Assembly: GCA_964580465.1 (NCBI GenBank)
Contig: CAZOKJ010000001.1
Coordinates: forward strand, 1 to 64,000
Origin: Taishania sp964580465
Lineage (GTDB): Bacteria; Bacteroidota; Bacteroidia; Flavobacteriales_D; Crocinitomicaceae
Reading direction: 5' to 3'
DNA: 64,000 nt
The notes under the pieces are model-generated. The model was not told the DNA's origin and ran no database searches. It worked only from the letters and a program-made list of their open reading frames with translations. Positions 50,691-59,470 of the stretch are shown here, piece by piece. Numbering within the stretch: position 1 is the first letter of the stretch; every line of letters starts with the position of its first letter. Made by a program: the position numbers and the translations under genes.

Positions 50691-50746
50691 TCTAATATCT
50701 AACGTCTAATGTCTAAAATCTAATGTCTAGCGTCTTATGTCTAATG
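50691..50746. repeat. Eight-unit 7-base tandem repeat (TCTAATG type)
   Basis: From 50691 consecutive 7-base units read TCTAATA, TCTAACG, TCTAATG, TCTAAAA, TCTAATG, TCTAGCG, TCTTATG, TCTAATG. The array stops 2 bases before the fhs stop codon. A different 7-base array lies at 4706-4740. Confidence 0.8.
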
Positions 50747-50748
50747 TC

Positions 50749-52425
50749 TCAACTCAATCCTGTAATTGCTCCATTCTTATCAATGTGCATTCCCTCTGCA
50801 GCTGGGACAGCAGGTAAACCTGGCATGCGCATCATGTCTCCTAAAATTGGAATCACAAAACCTGCACCAGCTGCAAATTCAAACTCTCTGACTGTCACTT
50901 TAAAACCTGACGGGCGACCGATTTTCGTTTCGTCATCACTTAATGATTTTTGCGTTTTCGCCATACAAATAGGTAGCTTATCCAATCCTAAGTCATAGAT
51001 GGATTTTAGTTGATTTATTGCTTTTTGAGAAAAATTCACGCCATCAGCTCCGTATATTTCAGTGGCAATTGTTTCAATTTTCTCTTCAACACCTTTTGCA
51101 ACGTCGTATATAGGAACAAAATTATTTTTCCCCGATTCAATGTTCGCTACCACAGCATTGGCTAAATCAATCATGCCATTTCCTCCCTCTGTAAATTCTT
51201 TGGCAACTACAGCTTCTACCCCCATTGATGAACATGTTTCTTTCACAAAGTCAATTTCTTCTTGAGAGTCTGTTGCAAAGTGATTAATTGCCACAACCGG
51301 ATTTAAACCAAGTTTAAACGCGTTTTCAATGTGCTTTTTAAGGTTGTCGATTCCTCGTTTTACAGCTTCAAAATTCGGTGTTTCATATTCTCCTTTTTTA
51401 GCTCCTCCGTGGTATCTCAACGCACGAACAGTGGCAACAATGACATAACCATCTGGTTTAAAACCAGCGTAATGACACTTGATGTGTAAGAATTTTTCAG
51501 CGCCTAAATCAGCACCAAAACCTGCTTCAGTCACCACGTAATCAGCTAAAGAAAGTCCCATTTTGGTAGCAATGATGGAATTGGTTCCTTGGGCAATGTT
51601 CGCAAAAGGTCCTCCGTGTAAAATCGCTGGATTTCCCTCTAATGTTTGCACTAAATTAGGGCGAATAGCATCCTTTAATAGAATAGCCATGGCATCTTGT
51701 GCATTCAAATCACGGGCGTAGATTGGTTTTTTATCGAAAGTGTATCCAACGAAAATGTTGCCCAAACGCTCTTTTAAGTCTTCAAAGTCTTTACTCAAAC
51801 AAAGAATCGCCATTACTTCAGAAGCAGCTGTAATGTTGAATCCTTCTTCGCGAGCAATGCCATTTGCAGAACCACCTAAGCCAATTACAATTTGACGCAA
51901 ACTTCTGTCGTTCATGTCCATAACACGTTTCCAAACAACAGTTCGAGGGTCGATGTTTAAGCTTCTAGTTTTACTTTGAATATTGTTGTCGATCAATGCT
52001 GAAAGCAAGTTGTTTGCTTTTTCTATTGCTCCAAAGTCACCTGTAAAATGCAGGTTGATGTCTTCCATAGGAATTACCTGAGCATAGCCGCCACCAGCAG
52101 CTCCACCTTTGATACCAAAAACAGGTCCCAAACTTGGTTCTCGTAAAACAGCAACTGTTTTTTTGCCAATTTTGTTCATTCCATCAGTTAAACCTACTGA
52201 AACAGTTGTTTTACCTTCTCCTGCAGGTGTTGGGTTGATAGCTGAAACAAGAATTAATTTTCCCTGTTTTTGAGGATTGTCTGTTATGTAACTAAGAGGA
52301 ATTTTTGCTTTGTATTTTCCGTAAAATTCTAAATCTTCTTGATCTATATTTAATTTGTCTGCAATTTCTCGTATGTGACAAATGTCAGCATTTTGTGCAA
52401 TTTCAATATCACTTGGAAAACTCAT
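50749..52425 (-). CDS. fhs: Formate-tetrahydrofolate ligase
   Basis: The 558-residue enzyme makes 10-formyl-THF from formate, THF and ATP. It shows the P-loop NPTPAGEGKTTVSVGLTDG, REPSLGPVFGIKGGAAGGGYAQV, NINLHFTGD-type segment (EDINLHFTGDFGAIEKANN in two parts), EAGFGADLGAEKF and the C-terminal GAGFVIPILGDMMRMPGLP. Length is normal for the monofunctional bacterial enzyme. It is monocistronic with a -7 box at 52480-52487 and a stem-loop in its leader. Confidence 0.97.
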   Translation of the reverse strand: MSFPSDIEIAQNADICHIREIADKLNIDQEDLEFYGKYKAKIPLSYITDNPQKQGKLILVSAINPTPAGEGKTTVSVGLTDGMNKIGKKTVAVLREPSLGPVFGIKGGAAGGGYAQVIPMEDINLHFTGDFGAIEKANNLLSALIDNNIQSKTRSLNIDPRTVVWKRVMDMNDRSLRQIVIGLGGSANGIAREEGFNITAASEVMAILCLSKDFEDLKERLGNIFVGYTFDKKPIYARDLNAQDAMAILLKDAIRPNLVQTLEGNPAILHGGPFANIAQGTNSIIATKMGLSLADYVVTEAGFGADLGAEKFLHIKCHYAGFKPDGYVIVATVRALRYHGGAKKGEYETPNFEAVKRGIDNLKKHIENAFKLGLNPVVAINHFATDSQEEIDFVKETCSSMGVEAVVAKEFTEGGNGMIDLANAVVANIESGKNNFVPIYDVAKGVEEKIETIATEIYGADGVNFSQKAINQLKSIYDLGLDKLPICMAKTQKSLSDDETKIGRPSGFKVTVREFEFAAGAGFVIPILGDMMRMPGLPAVPAAEGMHIDKNGAITGLS

Positions 52426-52456
52426 TTTTATCTTTTAGTTGGTGAATACTCTTCTA

Positions 52457-52487
52457 TACAACCTCATTAGGTTGTTATCCAAAGATA
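52457..52487 (-). promoter_or_regulatory. fhs promoter box and leader stem-loop
   Basis: On the minus strand TATCTTTG (52480-52487) is an exact -7 match. Between it and the ATG at 52425 lies the stem-loop CAACCT-CATT-AGGTTG (52459-52474), the second copy of the element at 50441. The stem directly follows the -7 box, so it would sit at the 5' end of the transcript. Confidence 0.5.
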
Positions 52488-52523
52488 CGAAAAAATAATG
52501 AAACGAATCGTGTTATACGTGTT

Positions 52524-53312
52524 TTATTTCCCTGATTTTTGAGCGTCTATTTTTCCTCCATAAGGACTAATGTTTTTCGCTTTTAAATCGTTGAGCAACT
52601 TTTTCAATCGTTCGCCTTCAACTAAATCACCATAGTAGAAGTATTTTCGTTCGCCTTCTTTGCCATTTTTGTCATAACCGATAAACCAACCATGCAACTT
52701 GCCATCATAGTAATTTTCATCAATCAATTTATTGCCATTTACTTCATACGTTATCCATCTACCGATGCGTTGATTGTTTTTAAATTGCCCTGTTTTTCGC
52801 ACTTGACGATTAGGATAGTACTCAACAAAATTCCCTTCGGGTTTTCCATTTAGGTAATTATATTCAGAAATAACGACTTCCACGCGTACTTCTGGGTCAT
52901 CGGGAATATAATAAACCGTTTTTAATCCATTTAATAAATCATTTTTATACGTTTCCTTCATGGTGATGCGACCATCCGAATTGAACGTTGTCCAAACGCT
53001 ATCTTTTTTCATGTTTCGGTAAATGCCTTGTGACATTAGTTTTCCATTTTCATGATAGAAAAAGGCTTCCGAACGATTGGTTTTTTCATCGTGTTTGATT
53101 ACTGCTTTTACTTTATTGCTTTGGTAATTATAAGTAAATGTACCAATGGGCTTATCATTTTTAAACGTTCCTTGATACATAATCACCGAACTGTTAGGAT
53201 ATTTCTTTATCCATTGCCCTTGCTTTTTACCTTGTGCATCTGTTTGGTTGATTTGCCCCCACGTGATGCTTGTCAAGAGAATGCCCACGAATAAACTTGC
53301 CAATCGTATCAT
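52524..53312 (-). CDS. Exported MORN-repeat (YwqK-like) protein
   Basis: The 262-residue protein has a cleavable signal peptide (MIRLASLFVGILLTSITWGQ) and repeated 22-24 residue MORN-variant units built on YxNGxxxxxGxYKN patterns, e.g. FYHENGKLMSQGIYRNMKKD, YYPNRQVRKTGQFKNNQRIG and VNGNKLIDENYYDGKLHGWF. Such proteins abound in Bacteroidota; those annotated as YwqK antitoxins share the fold only. It lies 1 base from the HAD gene and is likely in its operon. Function is unknown. Confidence 0.8.
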   Translation of the reverse strand: MIRLASLFVGILLTSITWGQINQTDAQGKKQGQWIKKYPNSSVIMYQGTFKNDKPIGTFTYNYQSNKVKAVIKHDEKTNRSEAFFYHENGKLMSQGIYRNMKKDSVWTTFNSDGRITMKETYKNDLLNGLKTVYYIPDDPEVRVEVVISEYNYLNGKPEGNFVEYYPNRQVRKTGQFKNNQRIGRWITYEVNGNKLIDENYYDGKLHGWFIGYDKNGKEGERKYFYYGDLVEGERLKKLLNDLKAKNISPYGGKIDAQKSGK

Positions 53313-53313
53313 T

Positions 53314-53862
53314 TTATTGTTTTTTTAACCAATTTTTAAAATCATATAAACTATCGAAGGTTAAATCTGCCGCTATACCAACAGGTTCTTCTTTTGTTTG
53401 TATCCTCACAGTGTACATACCAAGATTCATGCCAAATTGTATGTCGCTATCACTATCACCCACCATGATTGATTTTTGAAAATCCACCTCAGGGTAATCA
53501 CTTTTTGCCAATAATCCCATTCCAGTATTAGGTTTTCTGAGAAGATTGTTTTCACTTTTCAAATCGGGAGCATGATAACATTTAGTAATATTTCCGCTTT
53601 TGTTTTTAACCGTTTCTACCATATAATGATGAATTTCTGAAAGGTTACTATCAGTCATAATTCCTTTTCCAATTCCTTGTTGATTAGTAACAACAAACAC
53701 GTGTCTAAACAAGTGAGAAAGTTCCGCTATTGCTACATCAGCTGATGGTAAAAACTTAAATTCTTCAACGCTTTGGATGTATCCACCCATTTTTCTATGA
53801 TTAATAACTCCGTCGCGGTCTAAAAACAAACACCACGAAGAATCAATAGCTAACTGTTTCAT
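53314..53862 (-). CDS. HAD-IIIA phosphatase (GmhB-like)
   Basis: The 182-residue protein has HAD motif I CLFLDRDGVINHRKMGGYI, motif II VVTNQQGIGKGIM and motifs III/IV around KSIMVGDSDSDIQFGMNLGM. This is the layout of D,D-heptose 1,7-bisphosphate phosphatase (GmhB) and histidinol phosphatase. The Cys zinc-loop pattern of classical GmhB appears only partly (KCYHAPDL), so the substrate is uncertain. It sits 2 bases from the glycosyltransferase, which favours a role in sugar activation. Confidence 0.78.
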   Translation of the reverse strand: MKQLAIDSSWCLFLDRDGVINHRKMGGYIQSVEEFKFLPSADVAIAELSHLFRHVFVVTNQQGIGKGIMTDSNLSEIHHYMVETVKNKSGNITKCYHAPDLKSENNLLRKPNTGMGLLAKSDYPEVDFQKSIMVGDSDSDIQFGMNLGMYTVRIQTKEEPVGIAADLTFDSLYDFKNWLKKQ

Positions 53863-53864
53863 GT

Positions 53865-54815
53865 CTAGAATTCTTTTTCTATCAAATAGGTATTTCTTGT
53901 GGAAGAATTTCGACCAATTAATTCAGCAATAAAACCAGCTAAAAAGAACTGAACTCCCATAATCATTGCGGTGAGCAATAAGTAAAATTCGGTTCTTTGC
54001 GCAATTCGAATAGCTCCCTTGTTGATGAATAATTTATCAATTGTTAAATAAAACAGCAATGTGAAACTAATTAAGAATAGAAAAATACCAATTGTTCCAA
54101 AAAAATGCATGGGTTTTTTACCGAATTTACCCATGAATACGACAGAAATTAAGTCCAATGGACCATTGATAAAACGGTTGAGTCCAAATTTGGTAACCCC
54201 GTATTTTCGAGCTTGGTGCAAAACTACTTTCTCACCAATTTTAGAAAAACCAGCATTTTTGGCCAAAACAGGAACGTAGCGGTGCATGTCGCCGTAAATT
54301 TCAATGCTCTTAACAACAGATAATTTATAGGCTTTAAGTCCACAATTGAAATCGTGTAAGTAAATGCCTGACAATCGACGAGCGGTCCAATTGTATAATT
54401 TTGTTGGTATTGTTTTTGAAATAGGGTCGTATCTTTTTTTCTTCCAACCAGAGACCAAATCCCAATCATCTTGAGTAATCATGCGATATAGTTCAGGGAT
54501 TTCATCTGGAGAATCTTGCAAATCAGCGTCCATTGTGATGACAACAGCTCCTTTAGCAGCTTCAAATCCTTTTTGAAGAGCGGCAGATTTCCCATAGTTT
54601 CGTTGAAATTTAATTCCGCGTACCTTGGGGTTGGTACTCGCTAATTCTTCGATGATTTTCCATGAATTATCCTTGCTACCATCATCCACAAAAATGACCT
54701 CGTAAGAAAAGCTATTTTCAGTCATTACACGTTTAATCCAAGCGTGCAATTCTGGCAATGATTCATCCTCGTTAAACAAAGGAATGACAAGTGATATGTT
54801 TAATTTATTTTCCAA
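53865..54815 (-). CDS. Family 2 glycosyltransferase, polyprenyl-phosphate type
   Basis: The 316-residue protein has the GT-A start ISLVIPLFNEDESLPELHAW, the DXD-containing MDADLQDSP, RNYGKSAALQKGFEAA and FNCGLKAYK, followed by two C-terminal membrane segments (about 235-260 and 275-300). This matches DPM1/GtrB/ArnC enzymes that load a sugar on polyprenyl phosphate. The start is TTG at 54815: an in-frame stop lies just upstream and no ATG precedes the first strand, so this is a true TTG start. It leads the operon with the HAD and MORN genes. Confidence 0.88.
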   Translation of the reverse strand: MENKLNISLVIPLFNEDESLPELHAWIKRVMTENSFSYEVIFVDDGSKDNSWKIIEELASTNPKVRGIKFQRNYGKSAALQKGFEAAKGAVVITMDADLQDSPDEIPELYRMITQDDWDLVSGWKKKRYDPISKTIPTKLYNWTARRLSGIYLHDFNCGLKAYKLSVVKSIEIYGDMHRYVPVLAKNAGFSKIGEKVVLHQARKYGVTKFGLNRFINGPLDLISVVFMGKFGKKPMHFFGTIGIFLFLISFTLLFYLTIDKLFINKGAIRIAQRTEFYLLLTAMIMGVQFFLAGFIAELIGRNSSTRNTYLIEKEF

Positions 54816-54834
54816 TTTTTCGAAAGATTAAACA

Positions 54835-54842
54835 CAAATATA
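54835..54842 (-). promoter_or_regulatory. -7 promoter element for glycosyltransferase operon
   Basis: The minus strand reads TATATTTG, an exact TAnnTTTG match, 19 bases before the TTG start at 54815. Confidence 0.5.
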
Positions 54843-54929
54843 ATCAAGTTTGCAAAAAAATGAATGCAGAACAATAAATAAAAACAAAAATTACCAAATT
54901 AATTCGTTTAAAACGACGATTTTTTTTAT

Positions 54930-54937
54930 TATCTTTG
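54930..54937 (+). promoter_or_regulatory. -7 promoter element for ffh
   Basis: TATCTTTG is an exact -7 match 22 bases before the ATG at 54960. Confidence 0.55.
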
Positions 54938-54959
54938 TCATCCAAAATTGCGAAAAAAC

Positions 54960-56309
54960 ATGTTTGAAAATCTTACGGACAAATTTGAACGCGCCTTTAA
55001 GGTCTTGAAAGGACAAGGGCAAATTACAGAAATCAACGTTGCTGAAACTTTAAAAGAAGTTCGTCGCGCATTGTTAGATGCTGACGTTAACTTTAAAACG
55101 GCGAAGGAATTTACCAATACGGTAAAAGAAAAAGCATTGGGAAGAGATGTTTTAACTGCGGTTTCTCCTGGTCAATTAATGGTTAAAATCTGCCACGAAG
55201 AATTGGTGGAATTAATGGGTGGAAATGAAGTTGATATCAACGTTAAAGGAACACCTGGTATTGTTTTAATGTCTGGTTTGCAAGGTTCTGGTAAAACAAC
55301 TTTTACTGGAAAGTTGGGTAACTACTTGAAAACAAAGAAAAACAAAAAAGTGTTGTTAGCTGCTTGTGACGTGTACCGCCCAGCAGCAATTGATCAGTTA
55401 CATGTTTTAGGTGAGCAATTAGGTATTGAAGTTTATTCAAATCGCGAAGAAAAAAATCCAGTTTTAATCGCACAAGCTGCGGTTAATCATGCAAAGAGCA
55501 ACGGATTCCATGTGGTTGTTATTGACACCGCTGGACGTTTGGCGGTAGATGAACAAATGATGGACGAGATTGCAGCTGTTAAAAAAGCAATCAATCCAAC
55601 GGAAACATTGTTTGTTGTTGACTCAATGACAGGGCAAGATGCTGTGAATACAGCTAAGGCGTTTAATGATCGTATTGATTTTGACGGTGTTGTGTTGACA
55701 AAATTAGACGGTGATACACGTGGTGGTGCTGCTTTGTCGATTAAATCTGTTGTCAATAAACCTATAAAATTTGTTGGAACGGGTGAAAAAATGGATGCAT
55801 TGGATGTGTTCTATCCATCTCGTATGGCAGATCGTATTTTGGGAATGGGAGACGTGGTTTCCTTGGTTGAACGTGCACAAGAGCAATTCAACGAAGAAGA
55901 GGCACGTAAACTACAAAAACGCATTCACAAAGATCAGTTTGATTTTAACGATTTCTTGGGGCAGTTGCAACAAGTGAAAAAAATGGGGAATGTCAAAGAT
56001 TTAATGGGGATGATTCCTGGAATGGGTAAGGCTATGAAGGATGTTGAAATTGAAGATGATGCATTCAAACACATTGAGGCAATCATTTATTCGATGACAC
56101 CGAAGGAGCGTACAAACCCTGAAATCATTAATGGATCACGTAAGAATAGAATCGCAAAAGGAAGTGGTACTTCTATTCAAGATGTTAACAAATTAATCAA
56201 ACAATTTGATGACACAAAGAAAATGATGAAATTGATGAGTAATCCGAAAAATATGATGGGGATGATGAAACAATTGAAAGGAATGGGTGGCGGCATGTCT
56301 GGAATGTAA
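54960..56309 (+). CDS. ffh: Signal recognition particle protein Ffh
   Basis: The 449-residue GTPase starts MFENLTDKFERAFKVLKGQG (N domain), has the G domain with GLQGSGKTTFTGKLG, DVYRPAAIDQL, DTAGRLAVDEQMM and TKLDGDTRGGAALS, and a Met-rich M domain that binds 4.5S RNA and signal peptides (MMGMMKQLKGMGGGMSGM at the end). An in-frame TTG at 54948 was rejected in favour of the ATG that starts the N domain. The 4.5S RNA gene (ffs) was not recognised in the window. Confidence 0.97.
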   Translation: MFENLTDKFERAFKVLKGQGQITEINVAETLKEVRRALLDADVNFKTAKEFTNTVKEKALGRDVLTAVSPGQLMVKICHEELVELMGGNEVDINVKGTPGIVLMSGLQGSGKTTFTGKLGNYLKTKKNKKVLLAACDVYRPAAIDQLHVLGEQLGIEVYSNREEKNPVLIAQAAVNHAKSNGFHVVVIDTAGRLAVDEQMMDEIAAVKKAINPTETLFVVDSMTGQDAVNTAKAFNDRIDFDGVVLTKLDGDTRGGAALSIKSVVNKPIKFVGTGEKMDALDVFYPSRMADRILGMGDVVSLVERAQEQFNEEEARKLQKRIHKDQFDFNDFLGQLQQVKKMGNVKDLMGMIPGMGKAMKDVEIEDDAFKHIEAIIYSMTPKERTNPEIINGSRKNRIAKGSGTSIQDVNKLIKQFDDTKKMMKLMSNPKNMMGMMKQLKGMGGGMSGM

Positions 56310-56331
56310 TTTGAGCTGATTTTCAGACAAT

Positions 56332-56362
56332 AATAAAACGGTTGAAAACTATTTTATTTTTT
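56332..56362 (+). terminator. Candidate AT-rich terminator after ffh
   Basis: AATAAAA (56332-56338) pairs with TTTTATT (56352-56358), with GTT/AAC pairs inside, followed by T residues. The stem is AT-only, so this is a weak call. Confidence 0.35.
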
Positions 56363-56414
56363 CATTCAAATACTATTATTTTCATTGTATCTTTAACCTT
56401 TCAAAAACCAAAGA

Positions 56415-57209
56415 ATGGGAAAAATTATCGCAATAGCTAATCAAAAAGGAGGAGTAGGGAAAACAACTACTGCAATCAACTTGGCTGCTTCACTAGGAGT
56501 GTTGGAGTATAAGACTTTAATCGTTGATGCTGATCCACAGGCAAATGCCACAAGTGGGGTAGGATTGGATCCTAAAAATGCGCGAAATATATACGACTGT
56601 TTAGTCAACGATGTAAATCCAGAAGAGCTAATTCTTGAAGTGGATAGCCCTAACCTTTTTATTTTGCCTTCTCACATTGATTTAGTAGGAGCTGAATTGG
56701 AGATGATTAATATCCCTAACAGAGAGCATAAGTTGAAAATGGCTTTAGATAAAATCAAAGATCAATATGATTTTATTATTATTGATTGCTCTCCTTCTTT
56801 AGGTTTGATTACGGTAAACTCATTAACAGCTGCTGACTCGGTATTAATTCCTGTTCAATGTGAATATTTTGCATTAGAAGGATTGGGTAAATTGCTGAAT
56901 ACGATTAAAATTGTTCAAGGTAGATTGAATACCAACTTAGAAATTGAAGGGATTGTGTTGACTATGTACGATACGCGTTTGCGCTTAGCTAACCAAGTTG
57001 TTGACGAAGTAAAAACACATTTCCAAGAATTGGTTTTTGATACATTGATTCATAGAAATACAAAATTAGGAGAAGCTCCAAGTTTTGGGCAAACAATTGT
57101 TATGCACGACGCAGCTAGCAAGGGGTCAATTAATTACTTGAATTTTGCACGCGAATTGTTGCAAAAAAATGACTTAACTCACATTTCAAATAACGAAAAA
57201 ACAATCTAA
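56415..57209 (+). CDS. parA: Chromosome partitioning ATPase ParA
   Basis: The 264-residue Walker-type ATPase starts MGKIIAIANQKGGVGKTTTAINLA (deviant Walker A), with LIVDADPQANATSG (Walker A') and FIIIDCSPSLGLITVN (Walker B). It lacks the N-terminal helix-turn-helix domain of plasmid ParA, as expected for chromosomal Soj-type proteins. It works with ParB two bases downstream to segregate origins. No parS site was found in the window. Confidence 0.95.
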   Translation: MGKIIAIANQKGGVGKTTTAINLAASLGVLEYKTLIVDADPQANATSGVGLDPKNARNIYDCLVNDVNPEELILEVDSPNLFILPSHIDLVGAELEMINIPNREHKLKMALDKIKDQYDFIIIDCSPSLGLITVNSLTAADSVLIPVQCEYFALEGLGKLLNTIKIVQGRLNTNLEIEGIVLTMYDTRLRLANQVVDEVKTHFQELVFDTLIHRNTKLGEAPSFGQTIVMHDAASKGSINYLNFARELLQKNDLTHISNNEKTI

Positions 57210-57211
57210 AA

Positions 57212-58111
57212 ATGAGTACTCCATCAAATAAACGTTCTGGTTTAGGAAAGGGTTTGGGTGCCTTATTGGGTGCAGAAACAGAAACAACAATCAAAAAAGG
57301 TGAGGTTGGTTCTATTTCAATGATTGCTATTGAAGAAATTGAAGCAAATCCTTTTAACCCACGTACGCATTTTGAACGTGAGGCATTAGAGGAGTTAAGC
57401 CAATCAATTGCTGTGCATGGAATTATTCAACCATTGACAGTGCGTAAGGTTGGTCAAGATAGATACCAATTAATCTCTGGAGAACGTCGCTTTAGAGCTT
57501 CTCAATTGGCAGGATTAAAAGAAGTGCCTGCTTATGTGAGACAAGCAAATGATCAAACTATGTTGGAAATGGCGTTGGTTGAAAATATCCAACGCGAAGA
57601 TTTGAATGCGATTGAAGTTGCGCTTTCTTACCAACGATTAATTGATGAATGTTCTTTGACGCAAGACCAATTAAGCCAAAAAGTTGCGAAATCTCGTTCT
57701 AGCATTACCAATTTCTTACGTTTGTTAAAATTGCCAGCTGTTATTCAAGCAGGTGTGCGTGATAATGTTATTTCAATGGGACATGCTCGTGCATTGGTTT
57801 CTGCTGGAGATGAAGCAATGCAAGTATCCATTTTTGAACAAGTAGTTGCTCATTCACTTTCAGTGCGCGATACTGAAGCTTTGGTGAAAGGTGAACTTAC
57901 TTTGATGAAGCCAACAGAAGATACACCAATTGTTAAAAAAACTAAAGGGAACAATATATCAGAGCAACAATATGTTTTTAAAGAACATTTAGCAGATCGC
58001 TTGGCTACAAAAGTGGATATTAAAAAGGCATCGAATGGCTCGGGTACAATTGTGTTGAAGTTTAATTCTGAAAACGATTTGAATCGAATCATTGAACTGC
58101 TAAATAAGTAA
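57212..58111 (+). CDS. parB: Chromosome partitioning CTPase/DNA-binding protein ParB
   Basis: The 299-residue protein has the N-terminal RSGLGKGLGALLG tract, the ParB/Sulfiredoxin CTP-binding fold with IEANPFNPRTHFE, QLISGERRFRASQLAGL and VENIQREDLNAIEVALSY, a helix-turn-helix (TQDQLSQKVAKSRSSITNFL) and a C-terminal dimer domain. It binds parS and slides as a CTP clamp. It is 2 bases after parA. Confidence 0.95.
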   Translation: MSTPSNKRSGLGKGLGALLGAETETTIKKGEVGSISMIAIEEIEANPFNPRTHFEREALEELSQSIAVHGIIQPLTVRKVGQDRYQLISGERRFRASQLAGLKEVPAYVRQANDQTMLEMALVENIQREDLNAIEVALSYQRLIDECSLTQDQLSQKVAKSRSSITNFLRLLKLPAVIQAGVRDNVISMGHARALVSAGDEAMQVSIFEQVVAHSLSVRDTEALVKGELTLMKPTEDTPIVKKTKGNNISEQQYVFKEHLADRLATKVDIKKASNGSGTIVLKFNSENDLNRIIELLNK

Positions 58112-58132
58112 GAATAGTTTTAAATGAGATAA

Positions 58133-58717
58133 ATGAAGTTTTGGTTGATAGGATGTGCTCTGTTGTTTGTGTCACTTTCGTTTGCACAAAAGGATACAAT
58201 AGCGGACTTTTCTAAATCAACTAAGAGTGATTCTATTCGTCCTCATTCGATTAAAAAAGCGGTTGTTTTTTCAGCTGTTTTGCCTGGTGCAGGTCAAGTT
58301 TATAATCATATCGCCATGCCAAAAGGCAAGAAAAAAGCCTATTGGAAAGTGCCATTAATCTATGCAGGACTAGGCGTTACTGGCTATTTTGGAGTAATAA
58401 ATCACTTGGAACAAAAAGCAATAAAACAAGAATATTTCTCTAGAGAAGCAAACAATCCGCCAAGTGAAAAGTACTTCAACTATGATAAAACGGGACTTGT
58501 TCAATTGCAAAAACAAAGGGCAACCAACCGTGATTTATTGTTTGTAGGTATGGGCTTGGTTTACTTACTACAAATTGCAGATGCAGCGGTAGAAGCACAT
58601 TTTGTTAAATTTGATGTTTCTGAAAATATATCAATGCTTTTTCGTCCTTCTTATCAAGCAACGCCCTTTAATTATCAAGGATCAGTGGGGGTGTCATTAC
58701 AATTAACATTCAAATAA
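58133..58717 (+). CDS. Exported DUF5683-family protein
   Basis: The 194-residue protein begins with a signal peptide (MKFWLIGCALLFVSLSFAQ) followed by a polar stretch and the DUF5683 core: HSIKKAVVFSAVLPGAGQVYNH, then KVPLIYAGLGVTGYFGVINH with two hydrophobic segments, and a terminal beta stretch. The family sits between parB and dapB in many Bacteroidota; function is unknown. The membrane segments and end strands suggest an envelope location. Confidence 0.82.
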   Translation: MKFWLIGCALLFVSLSFAQKDTIADFSKSTKSDSIRPHSIKKAVVFSAVLPGAGQVYNHIAMPKGKKKAYWKVPLIYAGLGVTGYFGVINHLEQKAIKQEYFSREANNPPSEKYFNYDKTGLVQLQKQRATNRDLLFVGMGLVYLLQIADAAVEAHFVKFDVSENISMLFRPSYQATPFNYQGSVGVSLQLTFK

Positions 58718-58722
58718 TTACT

Positions 58723-59457
58723 ATGAAAATAGCACTCATCGGATACGGAAAAATGGGAAAAGCAATAGAAACCATTGCTTTGGAAAGAGGACATGAGATT
58801 GTAGCAAAAATTACTTCTTCAACACCTTTGGAAACGTTAAAATCGATTGAAGTAGATGTAGCCATTGAATTTACTCGCCCTGATGCTGCTGTTGCCAATA
58901 TTACTTTTTGCCTTGAAAATGGCATTCCAGTAGTTGTTGGTACTACAGCTTGGCAAGATCACCTTTCAGCAATGATTCAATTAACAGAACAGCAAAATGG
59001 TGCTTTACTTCATGCAAGTAACTTTTCGGTTGGTGTCAACATCTTTTTTGAAATAAATAAACTCTTGGCTAAGCTGATGAAACCTCAAATTGATTACATT
59101 CCAAGTATTGAGGAAACTCACCATTTGCAAAAGTTAGATGCGCCAAGTGGAACAGCTGTCACATTGGCTAAGGACATTTTAACATACACAGGAATGAATT
59201 CTTGGAAGTTAGGAGAAGAAGAGCAACCACTTGTTAACGAAGATGAGTTGGCTATTATTTCTTACCGTAAACCAGATGTACCAGGAACGCATATCATCAA
59301 ATACCAATCAGAAATAGATACAATAGAAATCAAACACGAGGCACACAACAGAAAAGGATTTGCCTTGGGTGCTGTTTTGGCAGCAGAATATTTATGTGAC
59401 AAAAAAGGAATTTATTCGATGGCTGATGTATTGAACATTAATCATCATTCACTCTAA
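58723..59457 (+). CDS. dapB: 4-Hydroxy-tetrahydrodipicolinate reductase
   Basis: The 244-residue enzyme of the lysine/diaminopimelate pathway has the Rossmann motif ALIGYGKMGKAIE, VVGTTAWQ, SNFSVGVNIFFEINK and the DapB signature EETHHLQKLDAPSGTAVTLAK with catalytic His pair and Lys, then IKHEAHNRKGFALGA. Length is slightly shorter than the E. coli enzyme, as usual in Bacteroidota. It is 5 bases after DUF5683 and 13 before lepB. Confidence 0.96.
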   Translation: MKIALIGYGKMGKAIETIALERGHEIVAKITSSTPLETLKSIEVDVAIEFTRPDAAVANITFCLENGIPVVVGTTAWQDHLSAMIQLTEQQNGALLHASNFSVGVNIFFEINKLLAKLMKPQIDYIPSIEETHHLQKLDAPSGTAVTLAKDILTYTGMNSWKLGEEEQPLVNEDELAIISYRKPDVPGTHIIKYQSEIDTIEIKHEAHNRKGFALGAVLAAEYLCDKKGIYSMADVLNINHHSL

Positions 59458-59470
59458 AAAACAGATAATA

